NCBI GenBank assembly: GCA_029216955.1 | Contig: JANAVB010016199.1 | Location: forward strand, 10,641,595-10,705,594 | Length of the DNA: 64,000 nucleotides | Direction of reading: 5' to 3' | DNA from: Iris pallida | Taxonomy: Eukaryota > Streptophyta > Magnoliopsida > Asparagales > Iridaceae | Shown here: piece by piece, positions 49,004 to 61,430 of the stretch | Layout: every line of letters starts with the position of its first letter | How positions within the stretch are numbered: the stretch's first letter is position 1 | The notes under the pieces: generated by a model | Told to the model about the DNA's origin: nothing | The model's database searches: none | The model's input: only the letters and a program-made list of their open reading frames with translations | Translations under genes and position numbers: made by a program

Positions 49004-49430
49004 AATGACTATCCATTCACCATCGATACCTTTCCCGACACCAGACCGATTTCTCAGGCCTCATACAGAATGGCCCCTACAGAGCTGAAGGAACTCAAGG
49101 TCCAGTTGCAAGAGTTGCTCGACAAGGGATTCATCCGGCCTAGTGTCTCGCTACGAGAAGCGTCCAAATTGTTCATAAAGAAGGAGGGGTCGATGCGTCT
49201 GTGCATTGATTACCATGAACTAAACAAAGCCTCCATTCAGAACAAATATCCACTGTCCTGCATAGACAACTTATTCAATCAGCTACAAGGCACCTCGGTG
49301 CTTTCGAAGATTGATCTTCGCTCGAGTTACTATCAACTCAAGATCAAGCCAGACAATGTGTCGAAGTCAGCCTTCCGCACTCGATACGACCATTATGAGT
49401 TTCTAGTAATATTGTTTGGCCTAACAAACG
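49004..49430 (+). pseudogene. Ty3-type reverse transcriptase fragment (element H)
   Basis: A continuous frame with [20 protein letters not shown], then [52 protein letters not shown] and FGLTN. These are the N-terminal blocks of plant Ty3 reverse transcriptase in the usual order. It begins next to the end of LTR F and is cut at its right side, before the catalytic Y/F-x-D-D block, by the copia LTR at 49431. The bases AAACG at the cut are candidate TSD but no partner was seen. It belongs to neither neighbour. Confidence 0.85.
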
Positions 49431-50916
49431 TATTGGCCCAATGATTGTATCATATTTTTGAAAATGGTTAATCAGTTAAGTTTACCATTTCATTATCACT
49501 AATCTTTATACTATTACTATAATATTTCTACTTATACTTATACCTTTGGTGATATGTGCTTATTATTTTATTTATTAGTGATATGAGTTTTTATTATATA
49601 TATCTTAAATTAAATTGAGTTACCAAAATTAAAACTATATTTTGATTATGGTTATTCAATTAAGTTTAACATTATGATATCACTAATATTTATGCTATCA
49701 CAATAGCTCTCATACTTAAATTTAGCATTGTCCTACTGTGCTTTATCTTATCATATTTGCTACATAATATTATTTTGTTCGTCTAACGTGTACATGCAGA
49801 AAAGCAATAAGCAAGATCAATGTGGACATATGCAATGAAGAAATCATGGTGGGCCAAAGACGACGAATCCCACAAGATTTCTCTGATCCACCCGACGACA
49901 TCTTCGGAGCCACGCACTCGGGGGTTCCGCTGACCGGTCAGCGGACGGGGGTCGAGAGACAGCGCCCCTCGTCTGGGGTTCGGGGGCGAAGCCCCCGAAA
50001 GGTATTCAATTTTCACAAACTGGATATCTTTGGATAGCTGACGCCAAGGAAAAAAGCCAGCACCTATTAAAGGAAGAAGCCAAGCCATGCCATCATCATT
50101 TCAAGACTCTGAAGAAGCCTACACCTGTTATAGTATTTTTGGAGTCTGTAATGAGTCTTAGGAATAATTTTAAACACAAAAAATGGATGGCAAAATCGAA
50201 AGCTAGGGTAGAAATTAGCCAGGATCATTTTTGAATGAAAATTGGCATACCGACGGTATACCGGTCTATACCGACGGTATACCAATTTTGTTCACAAAAA
50301 GTTTTTGTCTACAAAATCAGTATACCGACGGAATACCGATCTATACCGATGGTATACCGATTTAGTAATGTTGAAAATCCAACGGTCGAATTTTTAACAT
50401 TTAATGATCCCAACGGCTATATTTCTAGCCGTTGCAATTCCAGACCGGTATTTCGACGGTATACCGGTTAGTACCGACGGTATACCAATCTCTGACTGAA
50501 AAGTTATCTTTGAGCTCTTTTCAATGCATTGGTTATAAATAGCCTTGAACCCCTTCATTCAAGGTTGATGCTTTTGAGTCTAAAAATTTCTAAACCACCA
50601 AAGCCTATCCACAAACAACTCTACAAAGCTTTCATTTGTCATCCACAAATTGTGTTAGAGTTTTTGAGTTGAAAAGTAAGATCTTCATCTTGTTGTATAA
50701 GGAGATCAAAACCTATTGTGAAAGGTTGAAGTTGGAGAGTCTTCGAATCCAAACTCTTGGTTGAAGTTGGAGAGTCTTCATATCCAAACTCTCGATTGAA
50801 GTTGGAGAGTCTTCGTATCCAAACTCTCGGATGAAGTCAGAGAGGCCTTCGGACTAAAGCTCTCGTGTAAGAAGTTGGCGAGTTCTTCGGATTCTGTAAG
50901 AAGTTGGCAAGCTCTT
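49431..50916 (+). mobile_element. Copia-type LTR B (3' end deleted)
   Basis: It starts TATTGGCCCAATG (TG mutated to TA), in the family of 11012-12546 and 56250-57882. It has the GC-rich module (49918-50021), the palindrome array (about 50245-50490), a TATA box (50534-50541) and the 35-bp minisatellite (about 50724-50850). The LTR 3' end and the primer-binding site are deleted: the sequence jumps from the minisatellite region to CAGAGCAAGG, which lies past the primer-binding site in the intact copy. Confidence 0.8.
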
Positions 50917-50977
50917 CAGAGCAAGGACTCTATTGTTAGGCTTAAGATCCTTAGAGTAGATCCTTGTTAATTTTTCT

Positions 50978-51770
50978 ATGGCATCGTATTCATCCTCCTC
51001 CGATAAAGAGGGTTTTACTTCCAGTAGCATGGACAATCTTGTTTCTTCTAAATGCAAAAAATGCTCTAAGTAGAAAGCCATGGCTAACCAATCCTTAGAG
51101 ATTCTTGATGACCTTCATTCGACAAATGAAGAACTTTCAGAAAAGTTATTCATTTAGAAGAATCTAATGAGTTTTTGAGAAATAAAAACAATGATTTATT
51201 ATCTAGACTTGATTTTCAAAACTCATCTTGTGTTTCTTTAAAGAGTTTGAATGATGCTTTAATTTTGAAAATCAAATCTCTTTCCTCATCAATAGAAGAT
51301 CTTAAGAGGCAAACACATGAGCTAAATCATTTGCATGATTCTTCTATTGACTCTTTAAAGAAACAAAATGATAATTTTATTTCTTGAATTGCTTTATTTG
51401 AAAAAACGAATTATGCTTTAAATGCTAAATTTGATTCTCTTACTTGTTCGCATGATGATTTGCTATTAGAGCATGATATTCTTAAGACCAAATTCATGCA
51501 TGCTCACTCTAGAGATATTCATCATTCTAGTATATCACATGTTCATAATCATACACATTCTGATACATGTGCACACACTAGTATTAGGTGCTTCTATTGC
51601 TCTCGTATTGGACACATGATCTTAACTTGTCCTATTCGTAGGAGTTTTTCTACCAATGCTAGAGTAAATAGTATATGGGTCCCTAAAGCTAACAAATGTG
51701 GATCCAAGTTTATTTGGATACCAAAGTCTTCGCCTAATGTTATAGGTGGAGCTTCTTATATCGGGACATA
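50978..51770 (+). pseudogene. Copia-type gag, copy B
   Basis: Close copy of 57952-58745. Starts MASYSSSS-like at ATG 50978. Breaks: Trp to TAG near 51070, a single-base loss near 51147, Arg to TGA near 51387. It retains the coiled-coil middle and the zinc knuckle CFYCSRIGHMILTC near 51590-51630, then two W(V/I)PK motifs. Same function as copy C if intact. Confidence 0.75.
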
Positions 51771-52850
51771 GCACCAAGGAGCGTGTTGGTGGTTGCAAAG
51801 CTCGAAGGTGATCATCTTCCAAGCAATTGCACCAACACAAGCGTGGCCACTAGAGCCACTTTGGTAACATGCTAAATGATTCTCTTTAAATTGTTTATAT
51901 TTGTAGAATCTAGCATGTTTCTCTTGATGCCTTGCTACTAGCTCACATTGATATCCTTTAGTTGTCTTTTATGTAAATTAATATGAGATATAATACTAGC
52001 ATGCTTAGTTAATTTTCTTATTAATTCTTTTATCTAGCATGACTAGTTACTCGACTTAAATGATTAGTTTACACTATGTAGTTTATCACTTATTTTCTAT
52101 TAGTGTGACTTAGTTATATATGCATGGTCGTTATTCTTTATATTTATTTATAAAGCATGCATATCACTCTAGTCCATAGGAGCTTGGTTTTGATTTGAGT
52201 TAATATAATTTTAACTCTCCGCCTTTAAAGTTTTTGAGATAGTTACTTTTTTGTCAATTTGTTTTTAATATGTCATATTTACATTAATCGGTATTTGTGA
52301 ATATATGTGTTTAGCACAAGCATCTTATCACTTGACAAGTATACACTTACACTTCCATTTTAACCTTGTGCTTATATAATATATTTATTATTGATTCTCA
52401 TATTTTATTTTGATTAAACCTCTTATGAATCAATTATGCCTTTGCCTAATAAAGCTTATTTATATGTGTTTTGAATTTGTGATAGTTTTTCAAACATTCA
52501 TTAAGGATACATGACTATATTCGTTAAATTTTCATTTACATGTAGATCATGTAATTCTTATGTTGATATATATATTTTTGTATAAATATCTTATGTGGGC
52601 ATATGAGTTAAGCTAAAGTTTTATATTGACTTGAAGAGTATTTAATTATACCTGTTACCTTCAAACTTGTGCTTATCTCATACTTTAGCTATTGATTCTT
52701 TTGACCAAATTTGTGTATCTCTTCTTGAATCAATTAGTTTCTTCCGTAAAGCTTTATTTTGATGATATCTTCTTGGCTTTTTGGTTGACATTATGGATAC
52801 ATGTTTTTTTTTGTTTAATTTATTTTTGATCTTTCCATGTATGCCCATTT

Positions 52851-52902
<52 letters not shown>

Positions 52903-53076
52903 ATTCCTAGCTTTTGATATTTATTTGTTTTATATCTTTAAGTTGGGATGGTGAGAGAAAATATTTGTTTATGTCTTGCACATGACAATTTATGGATATT
53001 CTTTTAAAGAATCACACGGTTTTGTACTTTATCTTGCATTTTAGAACTACCTCCTCTATTAGTGCATATTTTCTAA

Positions 53077-53159
<83 letters not shown>

Positions 53160-53160
<1 letters not shown>

Positions 53161-53270
53161 AGGGTGTCCACTTCTTAATGGTGCTTGGAGGCATGCCTCC
53201 AAGGGGGCTCGAACCCACGCCACTGCGCTGGGGTGCTCCACCGTTCCCAACGGGCTACGGCCACTGGGAC
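53160..53270 (-). repeat. tRNA-like (SINE-type) insert between (AT)n tracts
   Basis: On the minus strand: box A-like GTCCCAGTGGCCGTAG (53270 down), box B-like GGGTTCGAGCCCC (about 53217-53205), then a perfect 20-bp palindrome (53184-53203). GC-rich in an AT-rich setting. A tRNA-derived SINE head or a tRNA-like insertion is likely; not a normal tRNA gene, since the acceptor arms do not match. Confidence 0.55.
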
Positions 53271-56235
53271 ATATATATATATATAGAAAAAAAAATATAT
53301 ATATATATATAGTGCACTCTGAAAGCTTTTTGAAAAATATGTTTCTTGCTATCTTTAGCTCTCTTTTGCTTTCTTGATCTTAATGATCTTTCTTTGCTCA
53401 TTCCTTGGATTTATGCTTCCTTTTGAATTATTGTTGTCCAATGGTTTTGTAGCACATGAGAATACATGTAATTGATACATCATATTTCTTATGACCTTAG
53501 CTACTATGGTTTGAGCTTTTTGTATTGAGATTTTTCATTTCTAGAGAATACACTTATTTCATAATGACTATAATATTTTGCATTCTCTAGATCGATCTAT
53601 TAATTCATTATCTTGGATTAATCTTATTACTTGGAAAAGAGATTTGTTTTATTGTGTTTTCTTGAACATCTCTTTTGTCCTTTACTTGATAAGAGTCTAA
53701 TTCATTTATTTGTTATCCAATGCTCTTATTCTTGCTTGGTAAAGAGTCTATAAATCATTTTTTTCTTTTAAAATGCGTTACTCACATTGTGAACTCTATG
53801 CTTAAGCAAGTATTTTGTGTGTGTTAGTAACTTAAGAGTTAATGAGCACATTTATCTTGTTAATGGTCTACCTCATTAATCTTAATTAGTTATGTAGCTT
53901 GCTTATTTTTGATATATTATTAAGCCATATAATTTGGTTCACTTTCACTCATCTAGCTATTTTTTATTATTTTCAATCTATATATGATATGCTAGTTTAC
54001 ATAAATATGATTTATGATTCTCCTAGATGTAATTTGCATCCTATTTTAGATACATATGTTTGTCTCTAAAACTAGTCTTACAAATTCTTGATTAGATCTT
54101 GTTTCTCTTGGAGGTTTGTGATTCCTTTCTTTAAGTCTCCTTCTATATTAGTCATTAGCAAGTATCTCTTAAATTTCTCTCACTTTTGATTCATGATTCC
54201 ATCGTATTATCATTTACATCCCTTTTTTTTATTATATTTGCAATCATTTAAATGAGAATGACTCATTTTCATATTTTTTATTAATTTATGAGATTTTATC
54301 ATAAATATAGATTTGGGATTTTCTTTATGAGATTTGTTGGATCATGTTTAATTTGTTTATTTTTATTGATAAAAGATCCTAATGGTTGAGTAGTCCTATA
54401 TTATCTTATTATATGATTATCAAACTAATTTATTACTCTACTTTGACTACTCATGGATTGTCACATATAGGCCTTTGTTATTTGAACTTTATGGATTATT
54501 ATTTACTATTAGCAAGGTTTGGATTTTACCCGTTGATGGGTACATATATGGTGAAATATACCTAGTCCATGTAAAGTAATAATTTGGTTGATTCTTTCTT
54601 AATTGAATAATCATGGACATGATATTTGAGTTTTATTTTTATTTTATTTTTGAGCTATATTCTGCTATCATCATGATTGTTCTTAATTGACTTTATTCTT
54701 TTTTCATGATAACTTTTTCTCAAAGAATAACATACATTGATCTATCATATTTAAATATGAGATCCTTCTATATAGATTAATGTATGCCATCATTTGATTA
54801 TACATGCTTAATTGGAATATTCTTCTAATTTTTTATCTTTAGCGGCTTTTAATTGGATATCTCTTCTTGACTAAAGATGATATTATTCGTCTTTTGACGA
54901 TATTGTAGCCTTATATGCATTGAGCAAAGGGGAGAAATCCATGGTTGATTTACCCCCAAATCCTTTAGTTATATATTTTATGCTATAAGTGCTTTGGAAC
55001 TAGACGCATATTTTGAGGGAGAGCAAATTAATTGATTCAATTCATTTATACCCTGTAATATGTCGTATACCTAGTTCATCATGGACCCATATTTTCTTCT
55101 ATTTTCATATCCTATTGATTGAGGTCATGATATTTTTATTTGTGAATGATTTATGAGAGTGTATGCAATTGTCTTCATCATATTATCTCTCTTTTATATG
55201 GGTTATATAAGTCATCTTGTTAATATTAACTTTCATATCTTATCTTGATGACTATTGTGCTTTCATTATTTTGGCTTTCCTTATATGCTTAATTGATTTG
55301 GCTTTTCTTATTGAGGACTTACCTAAAATTCATGTTTATCTATATTGGTAATACTTTGAGGGGGAGCATTCAAGTCGACTGAATGTCTCTTTCTCAAGTA
55401 TTTCTCTCCTTTACCTTCATGTTTATCTAAAGGATATTCACATAGCATAAGGTAATTGAGTTCAAATGCATTAACTTGGGTAAGAAAATAGATTTTGCAA
55501 AAGATTTTGCAAATAAAGAGATTATTTTATATCAATTGTTCTATTTCACTAATCATTCATTATTTGTTCCACTATTTGTGGACAATTTTGACTTTCAAAT
55601 GGCTTTTTGATCAACGTTTCAAGTTTATATTTCAATTGGTATTAAGTTTATTCCAACTATCGTAATTGGTATTTTTTTAATATCAATTACTTTGCAATTA
55701 TCTTATCCTCATGGGATTTTGACTGAAATCCTTTATTGAAATCTTTTATTTCAATTGGTATATCGCTTCCTTCCAAAAATAGAGTTTTAATTCATATAAT
55801 ATTATGTTTTAGAGTTTCTTTCTTGGATTTCAAGTTGGTAAAACTATTTTTGACTGTTTTTCAATTTTATTTGTTTTACCAACTATATTTGTGTTTTGAC
55901 ATGCTTCTTTTAAAAATTTGATGTTCTACATTGGCAATGTAGCTTTATAAACTTGTCATTACACCCTTCTCCTATTGTTTTCATTAGTATATCTTGATCA
56001 TGATTGTCTATGAGTTCCCCATGCTCTGATTTCTATGCTTGAGATTGATTTCATTTTATCTCTTAGTACGGGAGAGCCTATTTTTGATCATGTCAAAGGG
56101 GGAGAAGTAAGTTTAAGTATGTATTTATAAGCAATTGAAGTAGTATGCTTTTAGTGATATTGCCTATGTCTTTCGTATATTAGTGATACATGCATCTATT
56201 GTGTCCATACTAAACTTAACCGATTTTCCATAATC

Positions 56236-56249
56236 AAAAAGGGAGAGAT
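56236..56249 (+). other. Polypurine tract of copia element
   Basis: AAAAAGGGAGAGAT directly before LTR C (TGTTGGCCC at 56250), the usual plus-strand primer position. Confidence 0.7.
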
Positions 56250-57882
56250 TGTTGGCCCAATGATTGTATCATATTTTTGAATATGGTTAATATGTTAAGT
56301 TTAGCATTCATTATCACTAATCTTCATACTATCACTATAGCATTTCTACTTATACTTATACCTTTGGTGATATGTGCTTATTATTTTACTTATTAGTGAT
56401 ATGAGTTTTTATTATATATATCTTAAATTTAATTGAGTTACCAAAATCAAAACTATGTTTTGATTATGGTTATTCAATTAAGTTTAACATTATGATATCA
56501 CTAATATTTATGCTATCACTATAGCTCTCATACTTAAACTTAGCATCGTCCTAATGTGCTTTATCTTATCATATTTGCTACATGTATATTGCTTTGTTCG
56601 TCTAACATGTACATACAGAAAAGCAATAAGCAAGATTAATGTGGACATATGCAATGAAGAAATTATGGTGGGCTAAAGACGACGGATCCCACAAGATTTA
56701 TCTGAACCACCCGATGACATCTCCGGAGCCACGCACTCGGGGGTTCCGCTGCCCGGTCAATGGACGGGGGTCGAGGGGGCAGCGCTCCTCGTCTAGGGTT
56801 CGGGGGCGAAGCCCCCGAAAGGTATTCAGTTTTCACAAACTAGATATCTTTGGACAGCTGACGCCAAGTAAAAAAGCCAGCACCTATCAAAGGAAGAAGC
56901 TAAGCCATGCCATCATCATTTCAAGACTCTGAAGAAGCCTGCACCTGCTACAGTATTTCTGGAGTCTGTAATGAGTCTTAGGAATAATTATAAACACAAG
57001 AAATGGATGGCAAAATCGAAAACTAGGGTAGAAATTAGCCCAGGATCATTTTCGGATGAAAATCGGCATACCGACGGTATACCGGTCTATACCGACGGTA
57101 TACCGATTTTGTTCACAGAATGTTTCTGTCTGCAAAATTGGCATACCGACGGAATACCGATCTATACCGACGGTATACCGATTTAGTAACGTTGAAAATT
57201 CAACGGTCGAATTTCTATCATTTAATGATCCCAACGGCTATATTTCTAGCCATTGCAATTCCAAACCGGTATTTCGATGGTATATCGGTTCGTACCGACA
57301 GTATACCGATCTCTTACTGAAAAGTTGCCTTTGAGCTCTTTTCAATGCTTTGGTTATAAATAGCCTTGAACCCCTTTATTCAAGGTTGATGCTTTTGAGC
57401 CTAAAAATTTCTAAACCACCAAAGCCTATCCACAAATAACTCTACAAAGCTTTCATTTGTCATCCATAAATTTTATTAGAGTTTTTGAGTTGAAAAGTAA
57501 GATCTTCATCTTGTTGTATAAGGAGATCAAAACCAATTGTGAAAGGTTGAAGTTGGAGAGTCTTCGGATCCAAACTCGGTTGAAGTTGGAGAGTCTTCGT
57601 ATCCAAACTCTCGGTTGAAGTTGGAGAGTCTTCGTATCCAAACTCTCGGTTGAAGTCGGAGAGGCCTTCGGACTAAAACTCTCGTGTAAGAAGTTTACGA
57701 GTTCTTCGGATCCAAACTCGTGTGTAACTATTTACTCAAATAGTGGATTAAAGCCGGAGAGAGTGTCGGTATTGTTGTTGCTTCTTCTCTTACACTTATA
57801 TTTTTTAAATTGCCCATTAGCTTGTGCTAAGTGCTTGATTAGTTAGCTTGACCTTATTCACCCCCCCTCAAGGGTTTCTACA
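56250..57882 (+). mobile_element. Copia-type LTR C (intact)
   Basis: 1633 bp, TGTTGGCCCAATG to TTTCTACA, bounded by a polypurine tract on the left and a tRNA-iMet-type primer-binding site on the right. It carries the GC-rich module (56738-56838), the palindrome array (57061-57310), a TATA box (57355-57362) and the 35-bp minisatellite (about 57545-57665). Internal sequence lies on both sides, so this LTR serves as the 3' LTR of B and the 5' LTR of C. Confidence 0.9.
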
Positions 57883-57884
57883 AT

Positions 57885-57896
57885 TGGTATCAGAGC
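57885..57896 (+). other. Primer-binding site (initiator-Met tRNA type)
   Basis: TGGTATCAGAGC two bases after the LTR ends in CA, the standard sequence in plant copia elements complementary to the initiator methionine tRNA 3' end. Confidence 0.9.
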
Positions 57897-57951
57897 AAGG
57901 ACTCTATTGTTAGGCTTAACATCCTTAGAGTAGATCCTTGTTAATTTTTCT

Positions 57952-58745
57952 ATGGCATCATATTCCTCCTCCTCCGGTAAAGAGGGTTTTACTTCTAGTA
58001 GCATGGACAACCTTCTTTCTTCTAAATGCAAAAAATGCTCTAAGTGGAAAGCCATGGCTAACCAATCCTTAGAGATTCTTGATGACCTTCATTCGACAAA
58101 TGAAGAACTTTCAGAAAAGATTATTCATTTAGAAGAATGTAATGAGTTTTTGAGAAATAAAAATAATGATTTATTATCTAGACTTGATTTTCAAAACTCA
58201 TCTTGTGTTTCTTAAAGAGTTTGAATGATGCTTTAATTTTGAAAATCAAATCTCTTTCCTCATCAATAGAAGATCTTAAGAGGCAAACACATGAGCTAAA
58301 TCATTTGCATGATTCTTCTATTGACTCTTTAAAGAAACAAAATGATGATTTTATTTCTAGAATTGCATTATTTGAAAAAAAGAATTATGCTTTAAATGCT
58401 AAATTTGATTCTCTTACTTGTTTGCATAATGATTTGCTATTAGAGCATGTCATTCTTAAGACCAAATTCATGCATGCTCACTCTAGAGATATTCATCATT
58501 CTAGTATGTCACACGTTCATAATCATACACATTCCGATACATGTGCACACACTAGTATTAGGTGCTTCTATTGCTCTCGCATTGGACACATGATCTTAAC
58601 TTGTCCTATTCGTAGGAGTTTTTCTACCAATGCTAGAGTAAATAGTATATGGGTCCCTAAAGCTAACAAATGTGGATCCAAGTTTATTTGGATACCAAAG
58701 TCTTCGCCTGATATTGTAGGTGGAGCTTCTTATATCGGGACATAG
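57952..58745 (+). pseudogene. Copia-type gag, copy C
   Basis: ATG at 57952 (MASYSSSS). One frameshift from a lost T near 58213 separates an 87-codon N-terminal frame from a 180-codon C-terminal frame; copy B keeps the extra T there. The middle is a predicted coiled coil (LKRQTHELNHLHDSSIDSLK). A single CCHC zinc knuckle, CFYCSRIGHMILTC (C-x2-C-x4-H-x4-C), is at 58563-58604, then SIWVPK and FIWIPK, motifs common in Sirevirus-like gag. No N-terminal capsid domain of usual length is present: about 265 residues against 400 or more in full-length relatives. Gag would coat and package the RNA. Confidence 0.75.
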
Positions 58746-59449
58746 CACCAAGGAGCGTGTTGGTGGTTGCAAAGCTCAAAGGTGATCATCTTCCAAGTAA
58801 TTGCACCAACACAAGCGTGGCCACTAGAGCCACTTTGGTAACATGCTAAATGATTCTCTTTAAATTGTTTATATTTGTAGAATCTAGCATGTTTCTCTTG
58901 ATGTCTTGCTACTAGCTCACATTGACATCCTTTAGTTGTCTTTTATATGAATGTGAGATATAATACTAGCATGCTTAGTTAATTTTCTTATTAATTCTTT
59001 TATCTAGCATGACTAGTTACTCGGCTTAAATGATTAGTTCACACTATGTAGTTTATCACTCATTTTCTATTAATGTGACTTAGTTATATATGCATGGTCG
59101 TTATTCTTTATCTTTATTTATAAAGCATGCATATCACTCTAGTCCATAGGAGCTTGGTTTTGATTTGAGTTAATATGATTTTAACTCTCCGTCTTTAAAG
59201 TTTTTGAGATAGTTATTTTTTTGTCGATTTGTTTTAATATGTCATATTTTCATTAATCGGTATTTGTGAATATATGTGTTTAGCACAAGCTTCTTATCAC
59301 TTGACAAGTATATATTTATACTTCCATTTTAACCTTATGCTTATATAATATATTCATTATTGATTCTCATATTTTATTTTGATTAAACCTCTTATGAATC
59401 AATTATGCCTTTGCCTAATAAAGTTTATTTATATGTGTTTTGAATTTGT
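58746..59449 (+). mobile_element. Internal region of copia C after gag (truncated)
   Basis: Near-identical to 51771-52459. At 59449 it stops at TTTGAATTTGT and joins LTR E sequence. No gene seen. Confidence 0.8.
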
Positions 59450-60860
59450 ACCGAAATGCGTGCCAGTACCTAAGTTCTCTAAAGTTGTCAAACTAAATGT
59501 CTACGGGTCCGGTTTGAGGAGACGAACCCAACCATATATCCAAAGTTGGATTCCGACGGGCCGTGTACAATTTTGCCCGTTGGATCGGGTCGCAGGACCA
59601 CCAAATAGGCGTTCCGGTCAACCTTCTCAGAATCGGACCAAACTTGGCACACAAGACCAAAATTTTGATATGGTCCTGTTGGCGTAAGTTTCGACTCGAT
59701 ATTATAAATGTACACGAAGTTATGGGCAAGTTTGCAAAGTGTCGATATAGGGGTATCTTGACGGATACACACTGATTTCGTCGTGCACATGCAACGAAAT
59801 TGAGTTTCGTCAGTTCCCACATGTCGACAACATCCATACGCGCCTTTCGATGCATATAGTGTGCAACCACGTTGCCCGGTTTGTCGGGGCACACACCGTA
59901 TCAAAATTTTTTTATCAAAATTTCTGTTTTGAAAGGTTGCTTTGTCTTGATTTTTGTAGTCAATTTTCCTGATGTATGGTGGATGAAGATTAATTCTGAA
60001 AGAATGGTTGTATAGCCCTATAGGTTGACTAGGAGGCTGTTTAATTACTTTTTGAAAACTTTAACAGTTTGACAAGAATTAGTCTTCAAACAGGGGTACA
60101 GGGACAGTTTTCAAATATGTTCTTGGAACAGAATTTCGTCCAACTTTGGATCGGTTTCCTGGGCAACTTGATAGGGTTTATGGAGTTCTATTTAAAGGAG
60201 GTTAAAGACGATCATGTTGTAGTCATACCTGATCAATCAGTTTGACAGATGGTTGATTGGTCGTAGAGAAATTGCTTTACGAAGGTGGCTTCGCAAAGCC
60301 TCTACTGTTGCTGCTGTGCTGCTGTTGCAGCGGCTTTCTGCGCTGCTAATCATCGCACCCGGCTGGCTCGCGGCCACCTAGGTGGCGTGCGTGTAGGGAG
60401 ATTCGCCTGGGGTCTAATAGTCGAATTTGGCAGGATTTTGGAAGGTAGGTTTCGAAGAATCATCGAATTTCCTCGTTCAATCGAGCATGGTTTACTCATG
60501 TATAACCTATTGGGAAGGTTTAGCTTAAACTTGAATTTACATTCGAATTGGATCAGTTTTGTTGTTATGAAGAATTAATTTAAATAGGATTTTGGTGTAA
60601 TCTAGAGGATAATTGGATTTCAATCATGAGGGGATAGATTTGATTTGAAATTTAAATCAAAGATCTTGTAATTCTTTGCAATCAAACCTCTGTTACAGAG
60701 GCTCGGATTGGGCTTCAGTCGGGAAAAAGAGAGATGAAAAGTGCTCTAGCATTGTTCATTTCTATTTTTTTTCCTTTTTTTTCCTTTCTTTTTGTTCTTT
60801 TTGTTTCTTTTCCTTTTTCTTCTCTTTTTTTTAAAAAAATTCTTAAAATATAAATAAATA

Positions 60861-60939
<79 letters not shown>

Positions 60940-61037
60940 TATATTACATGTATATATTTTACATGTAATATATATACATGTAATATATATATTTTTAATT
61001 TTTTTATATATACATTTATATTATATATATATACATG

Positions 61038-61113
<76 letters not shown>

Positions 61114-61430
61114 TATAAAATAATATTATATATATATATATATATTAAAATATATATATATTAAAAATTATATATATATATATTTCACAATAAGAAAAAT
61201 ATAAACTAAAACATTTTCAAATAAAAAGTTAACAAACCCCAAAAATAAAATTTTACAAACATAGGCGTATGCAATATTTTCACATATTGCCTTTGTAAAA
61301 TATTAGCACATATACCTTATATTTATATAAAATAAAACTAACGAGTATATTTAACTTCTATCCTCAATTACCTAGTTAATCTAATAGAAAGAAGAAGAAA
61401 AAAATATAGTATAATTTTTGGGGGTTTACA
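59450..61430 (-). mobile_element. 3' LTR of element E (truncated by copia C)
   Basis: In the minus sense it starts TGTAAACCCCC at 61430. 59450-59910 matches 41590-42030 of LTR D in reverse. (AT)n-rich tracts lie at 60864-61180. The GC-rich patch at 60290-60400 corresponds loosely to 41120-41220. Open frames are spurious. Confidence 0.65.
60864..61180. repeat. Compound (AT)n tract
   Basis: Several long AT runs separated by ACATGTA words, in LTR E. Confidence 0.95.

Larger units (their letters stand above)
51771..56249 (+). mobile_element. Non-coding internal region after gag, copia B
   Basis: About 4.5 kb of AT-rich DNA. No protease, integrase or reverse transcriptase block is visible in any frame. 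Purine-rich copia-like words (TTTGAGGGGGAGCATTC near 55350; TCAAAGGGGGAGAAG near 56095) and the final polypurine tract AAAAAGGGAGAGAT (56236-56249) remain. (AT)n tracts lie at 52855-52900, 53083-53159 and 53271-53312, with a tRNA-like insert between the last two. The left 690 bp (to about 52459) are also present after gag copy C. Confidence 0.65.

Noticed and set aside
53160..53270. A functional tRNA gene
   Set aside because: Box A and B-like sequences exist but no matching acceptor stem or anticodon arm could be drawn; a tRNA-derived repeat fits better.
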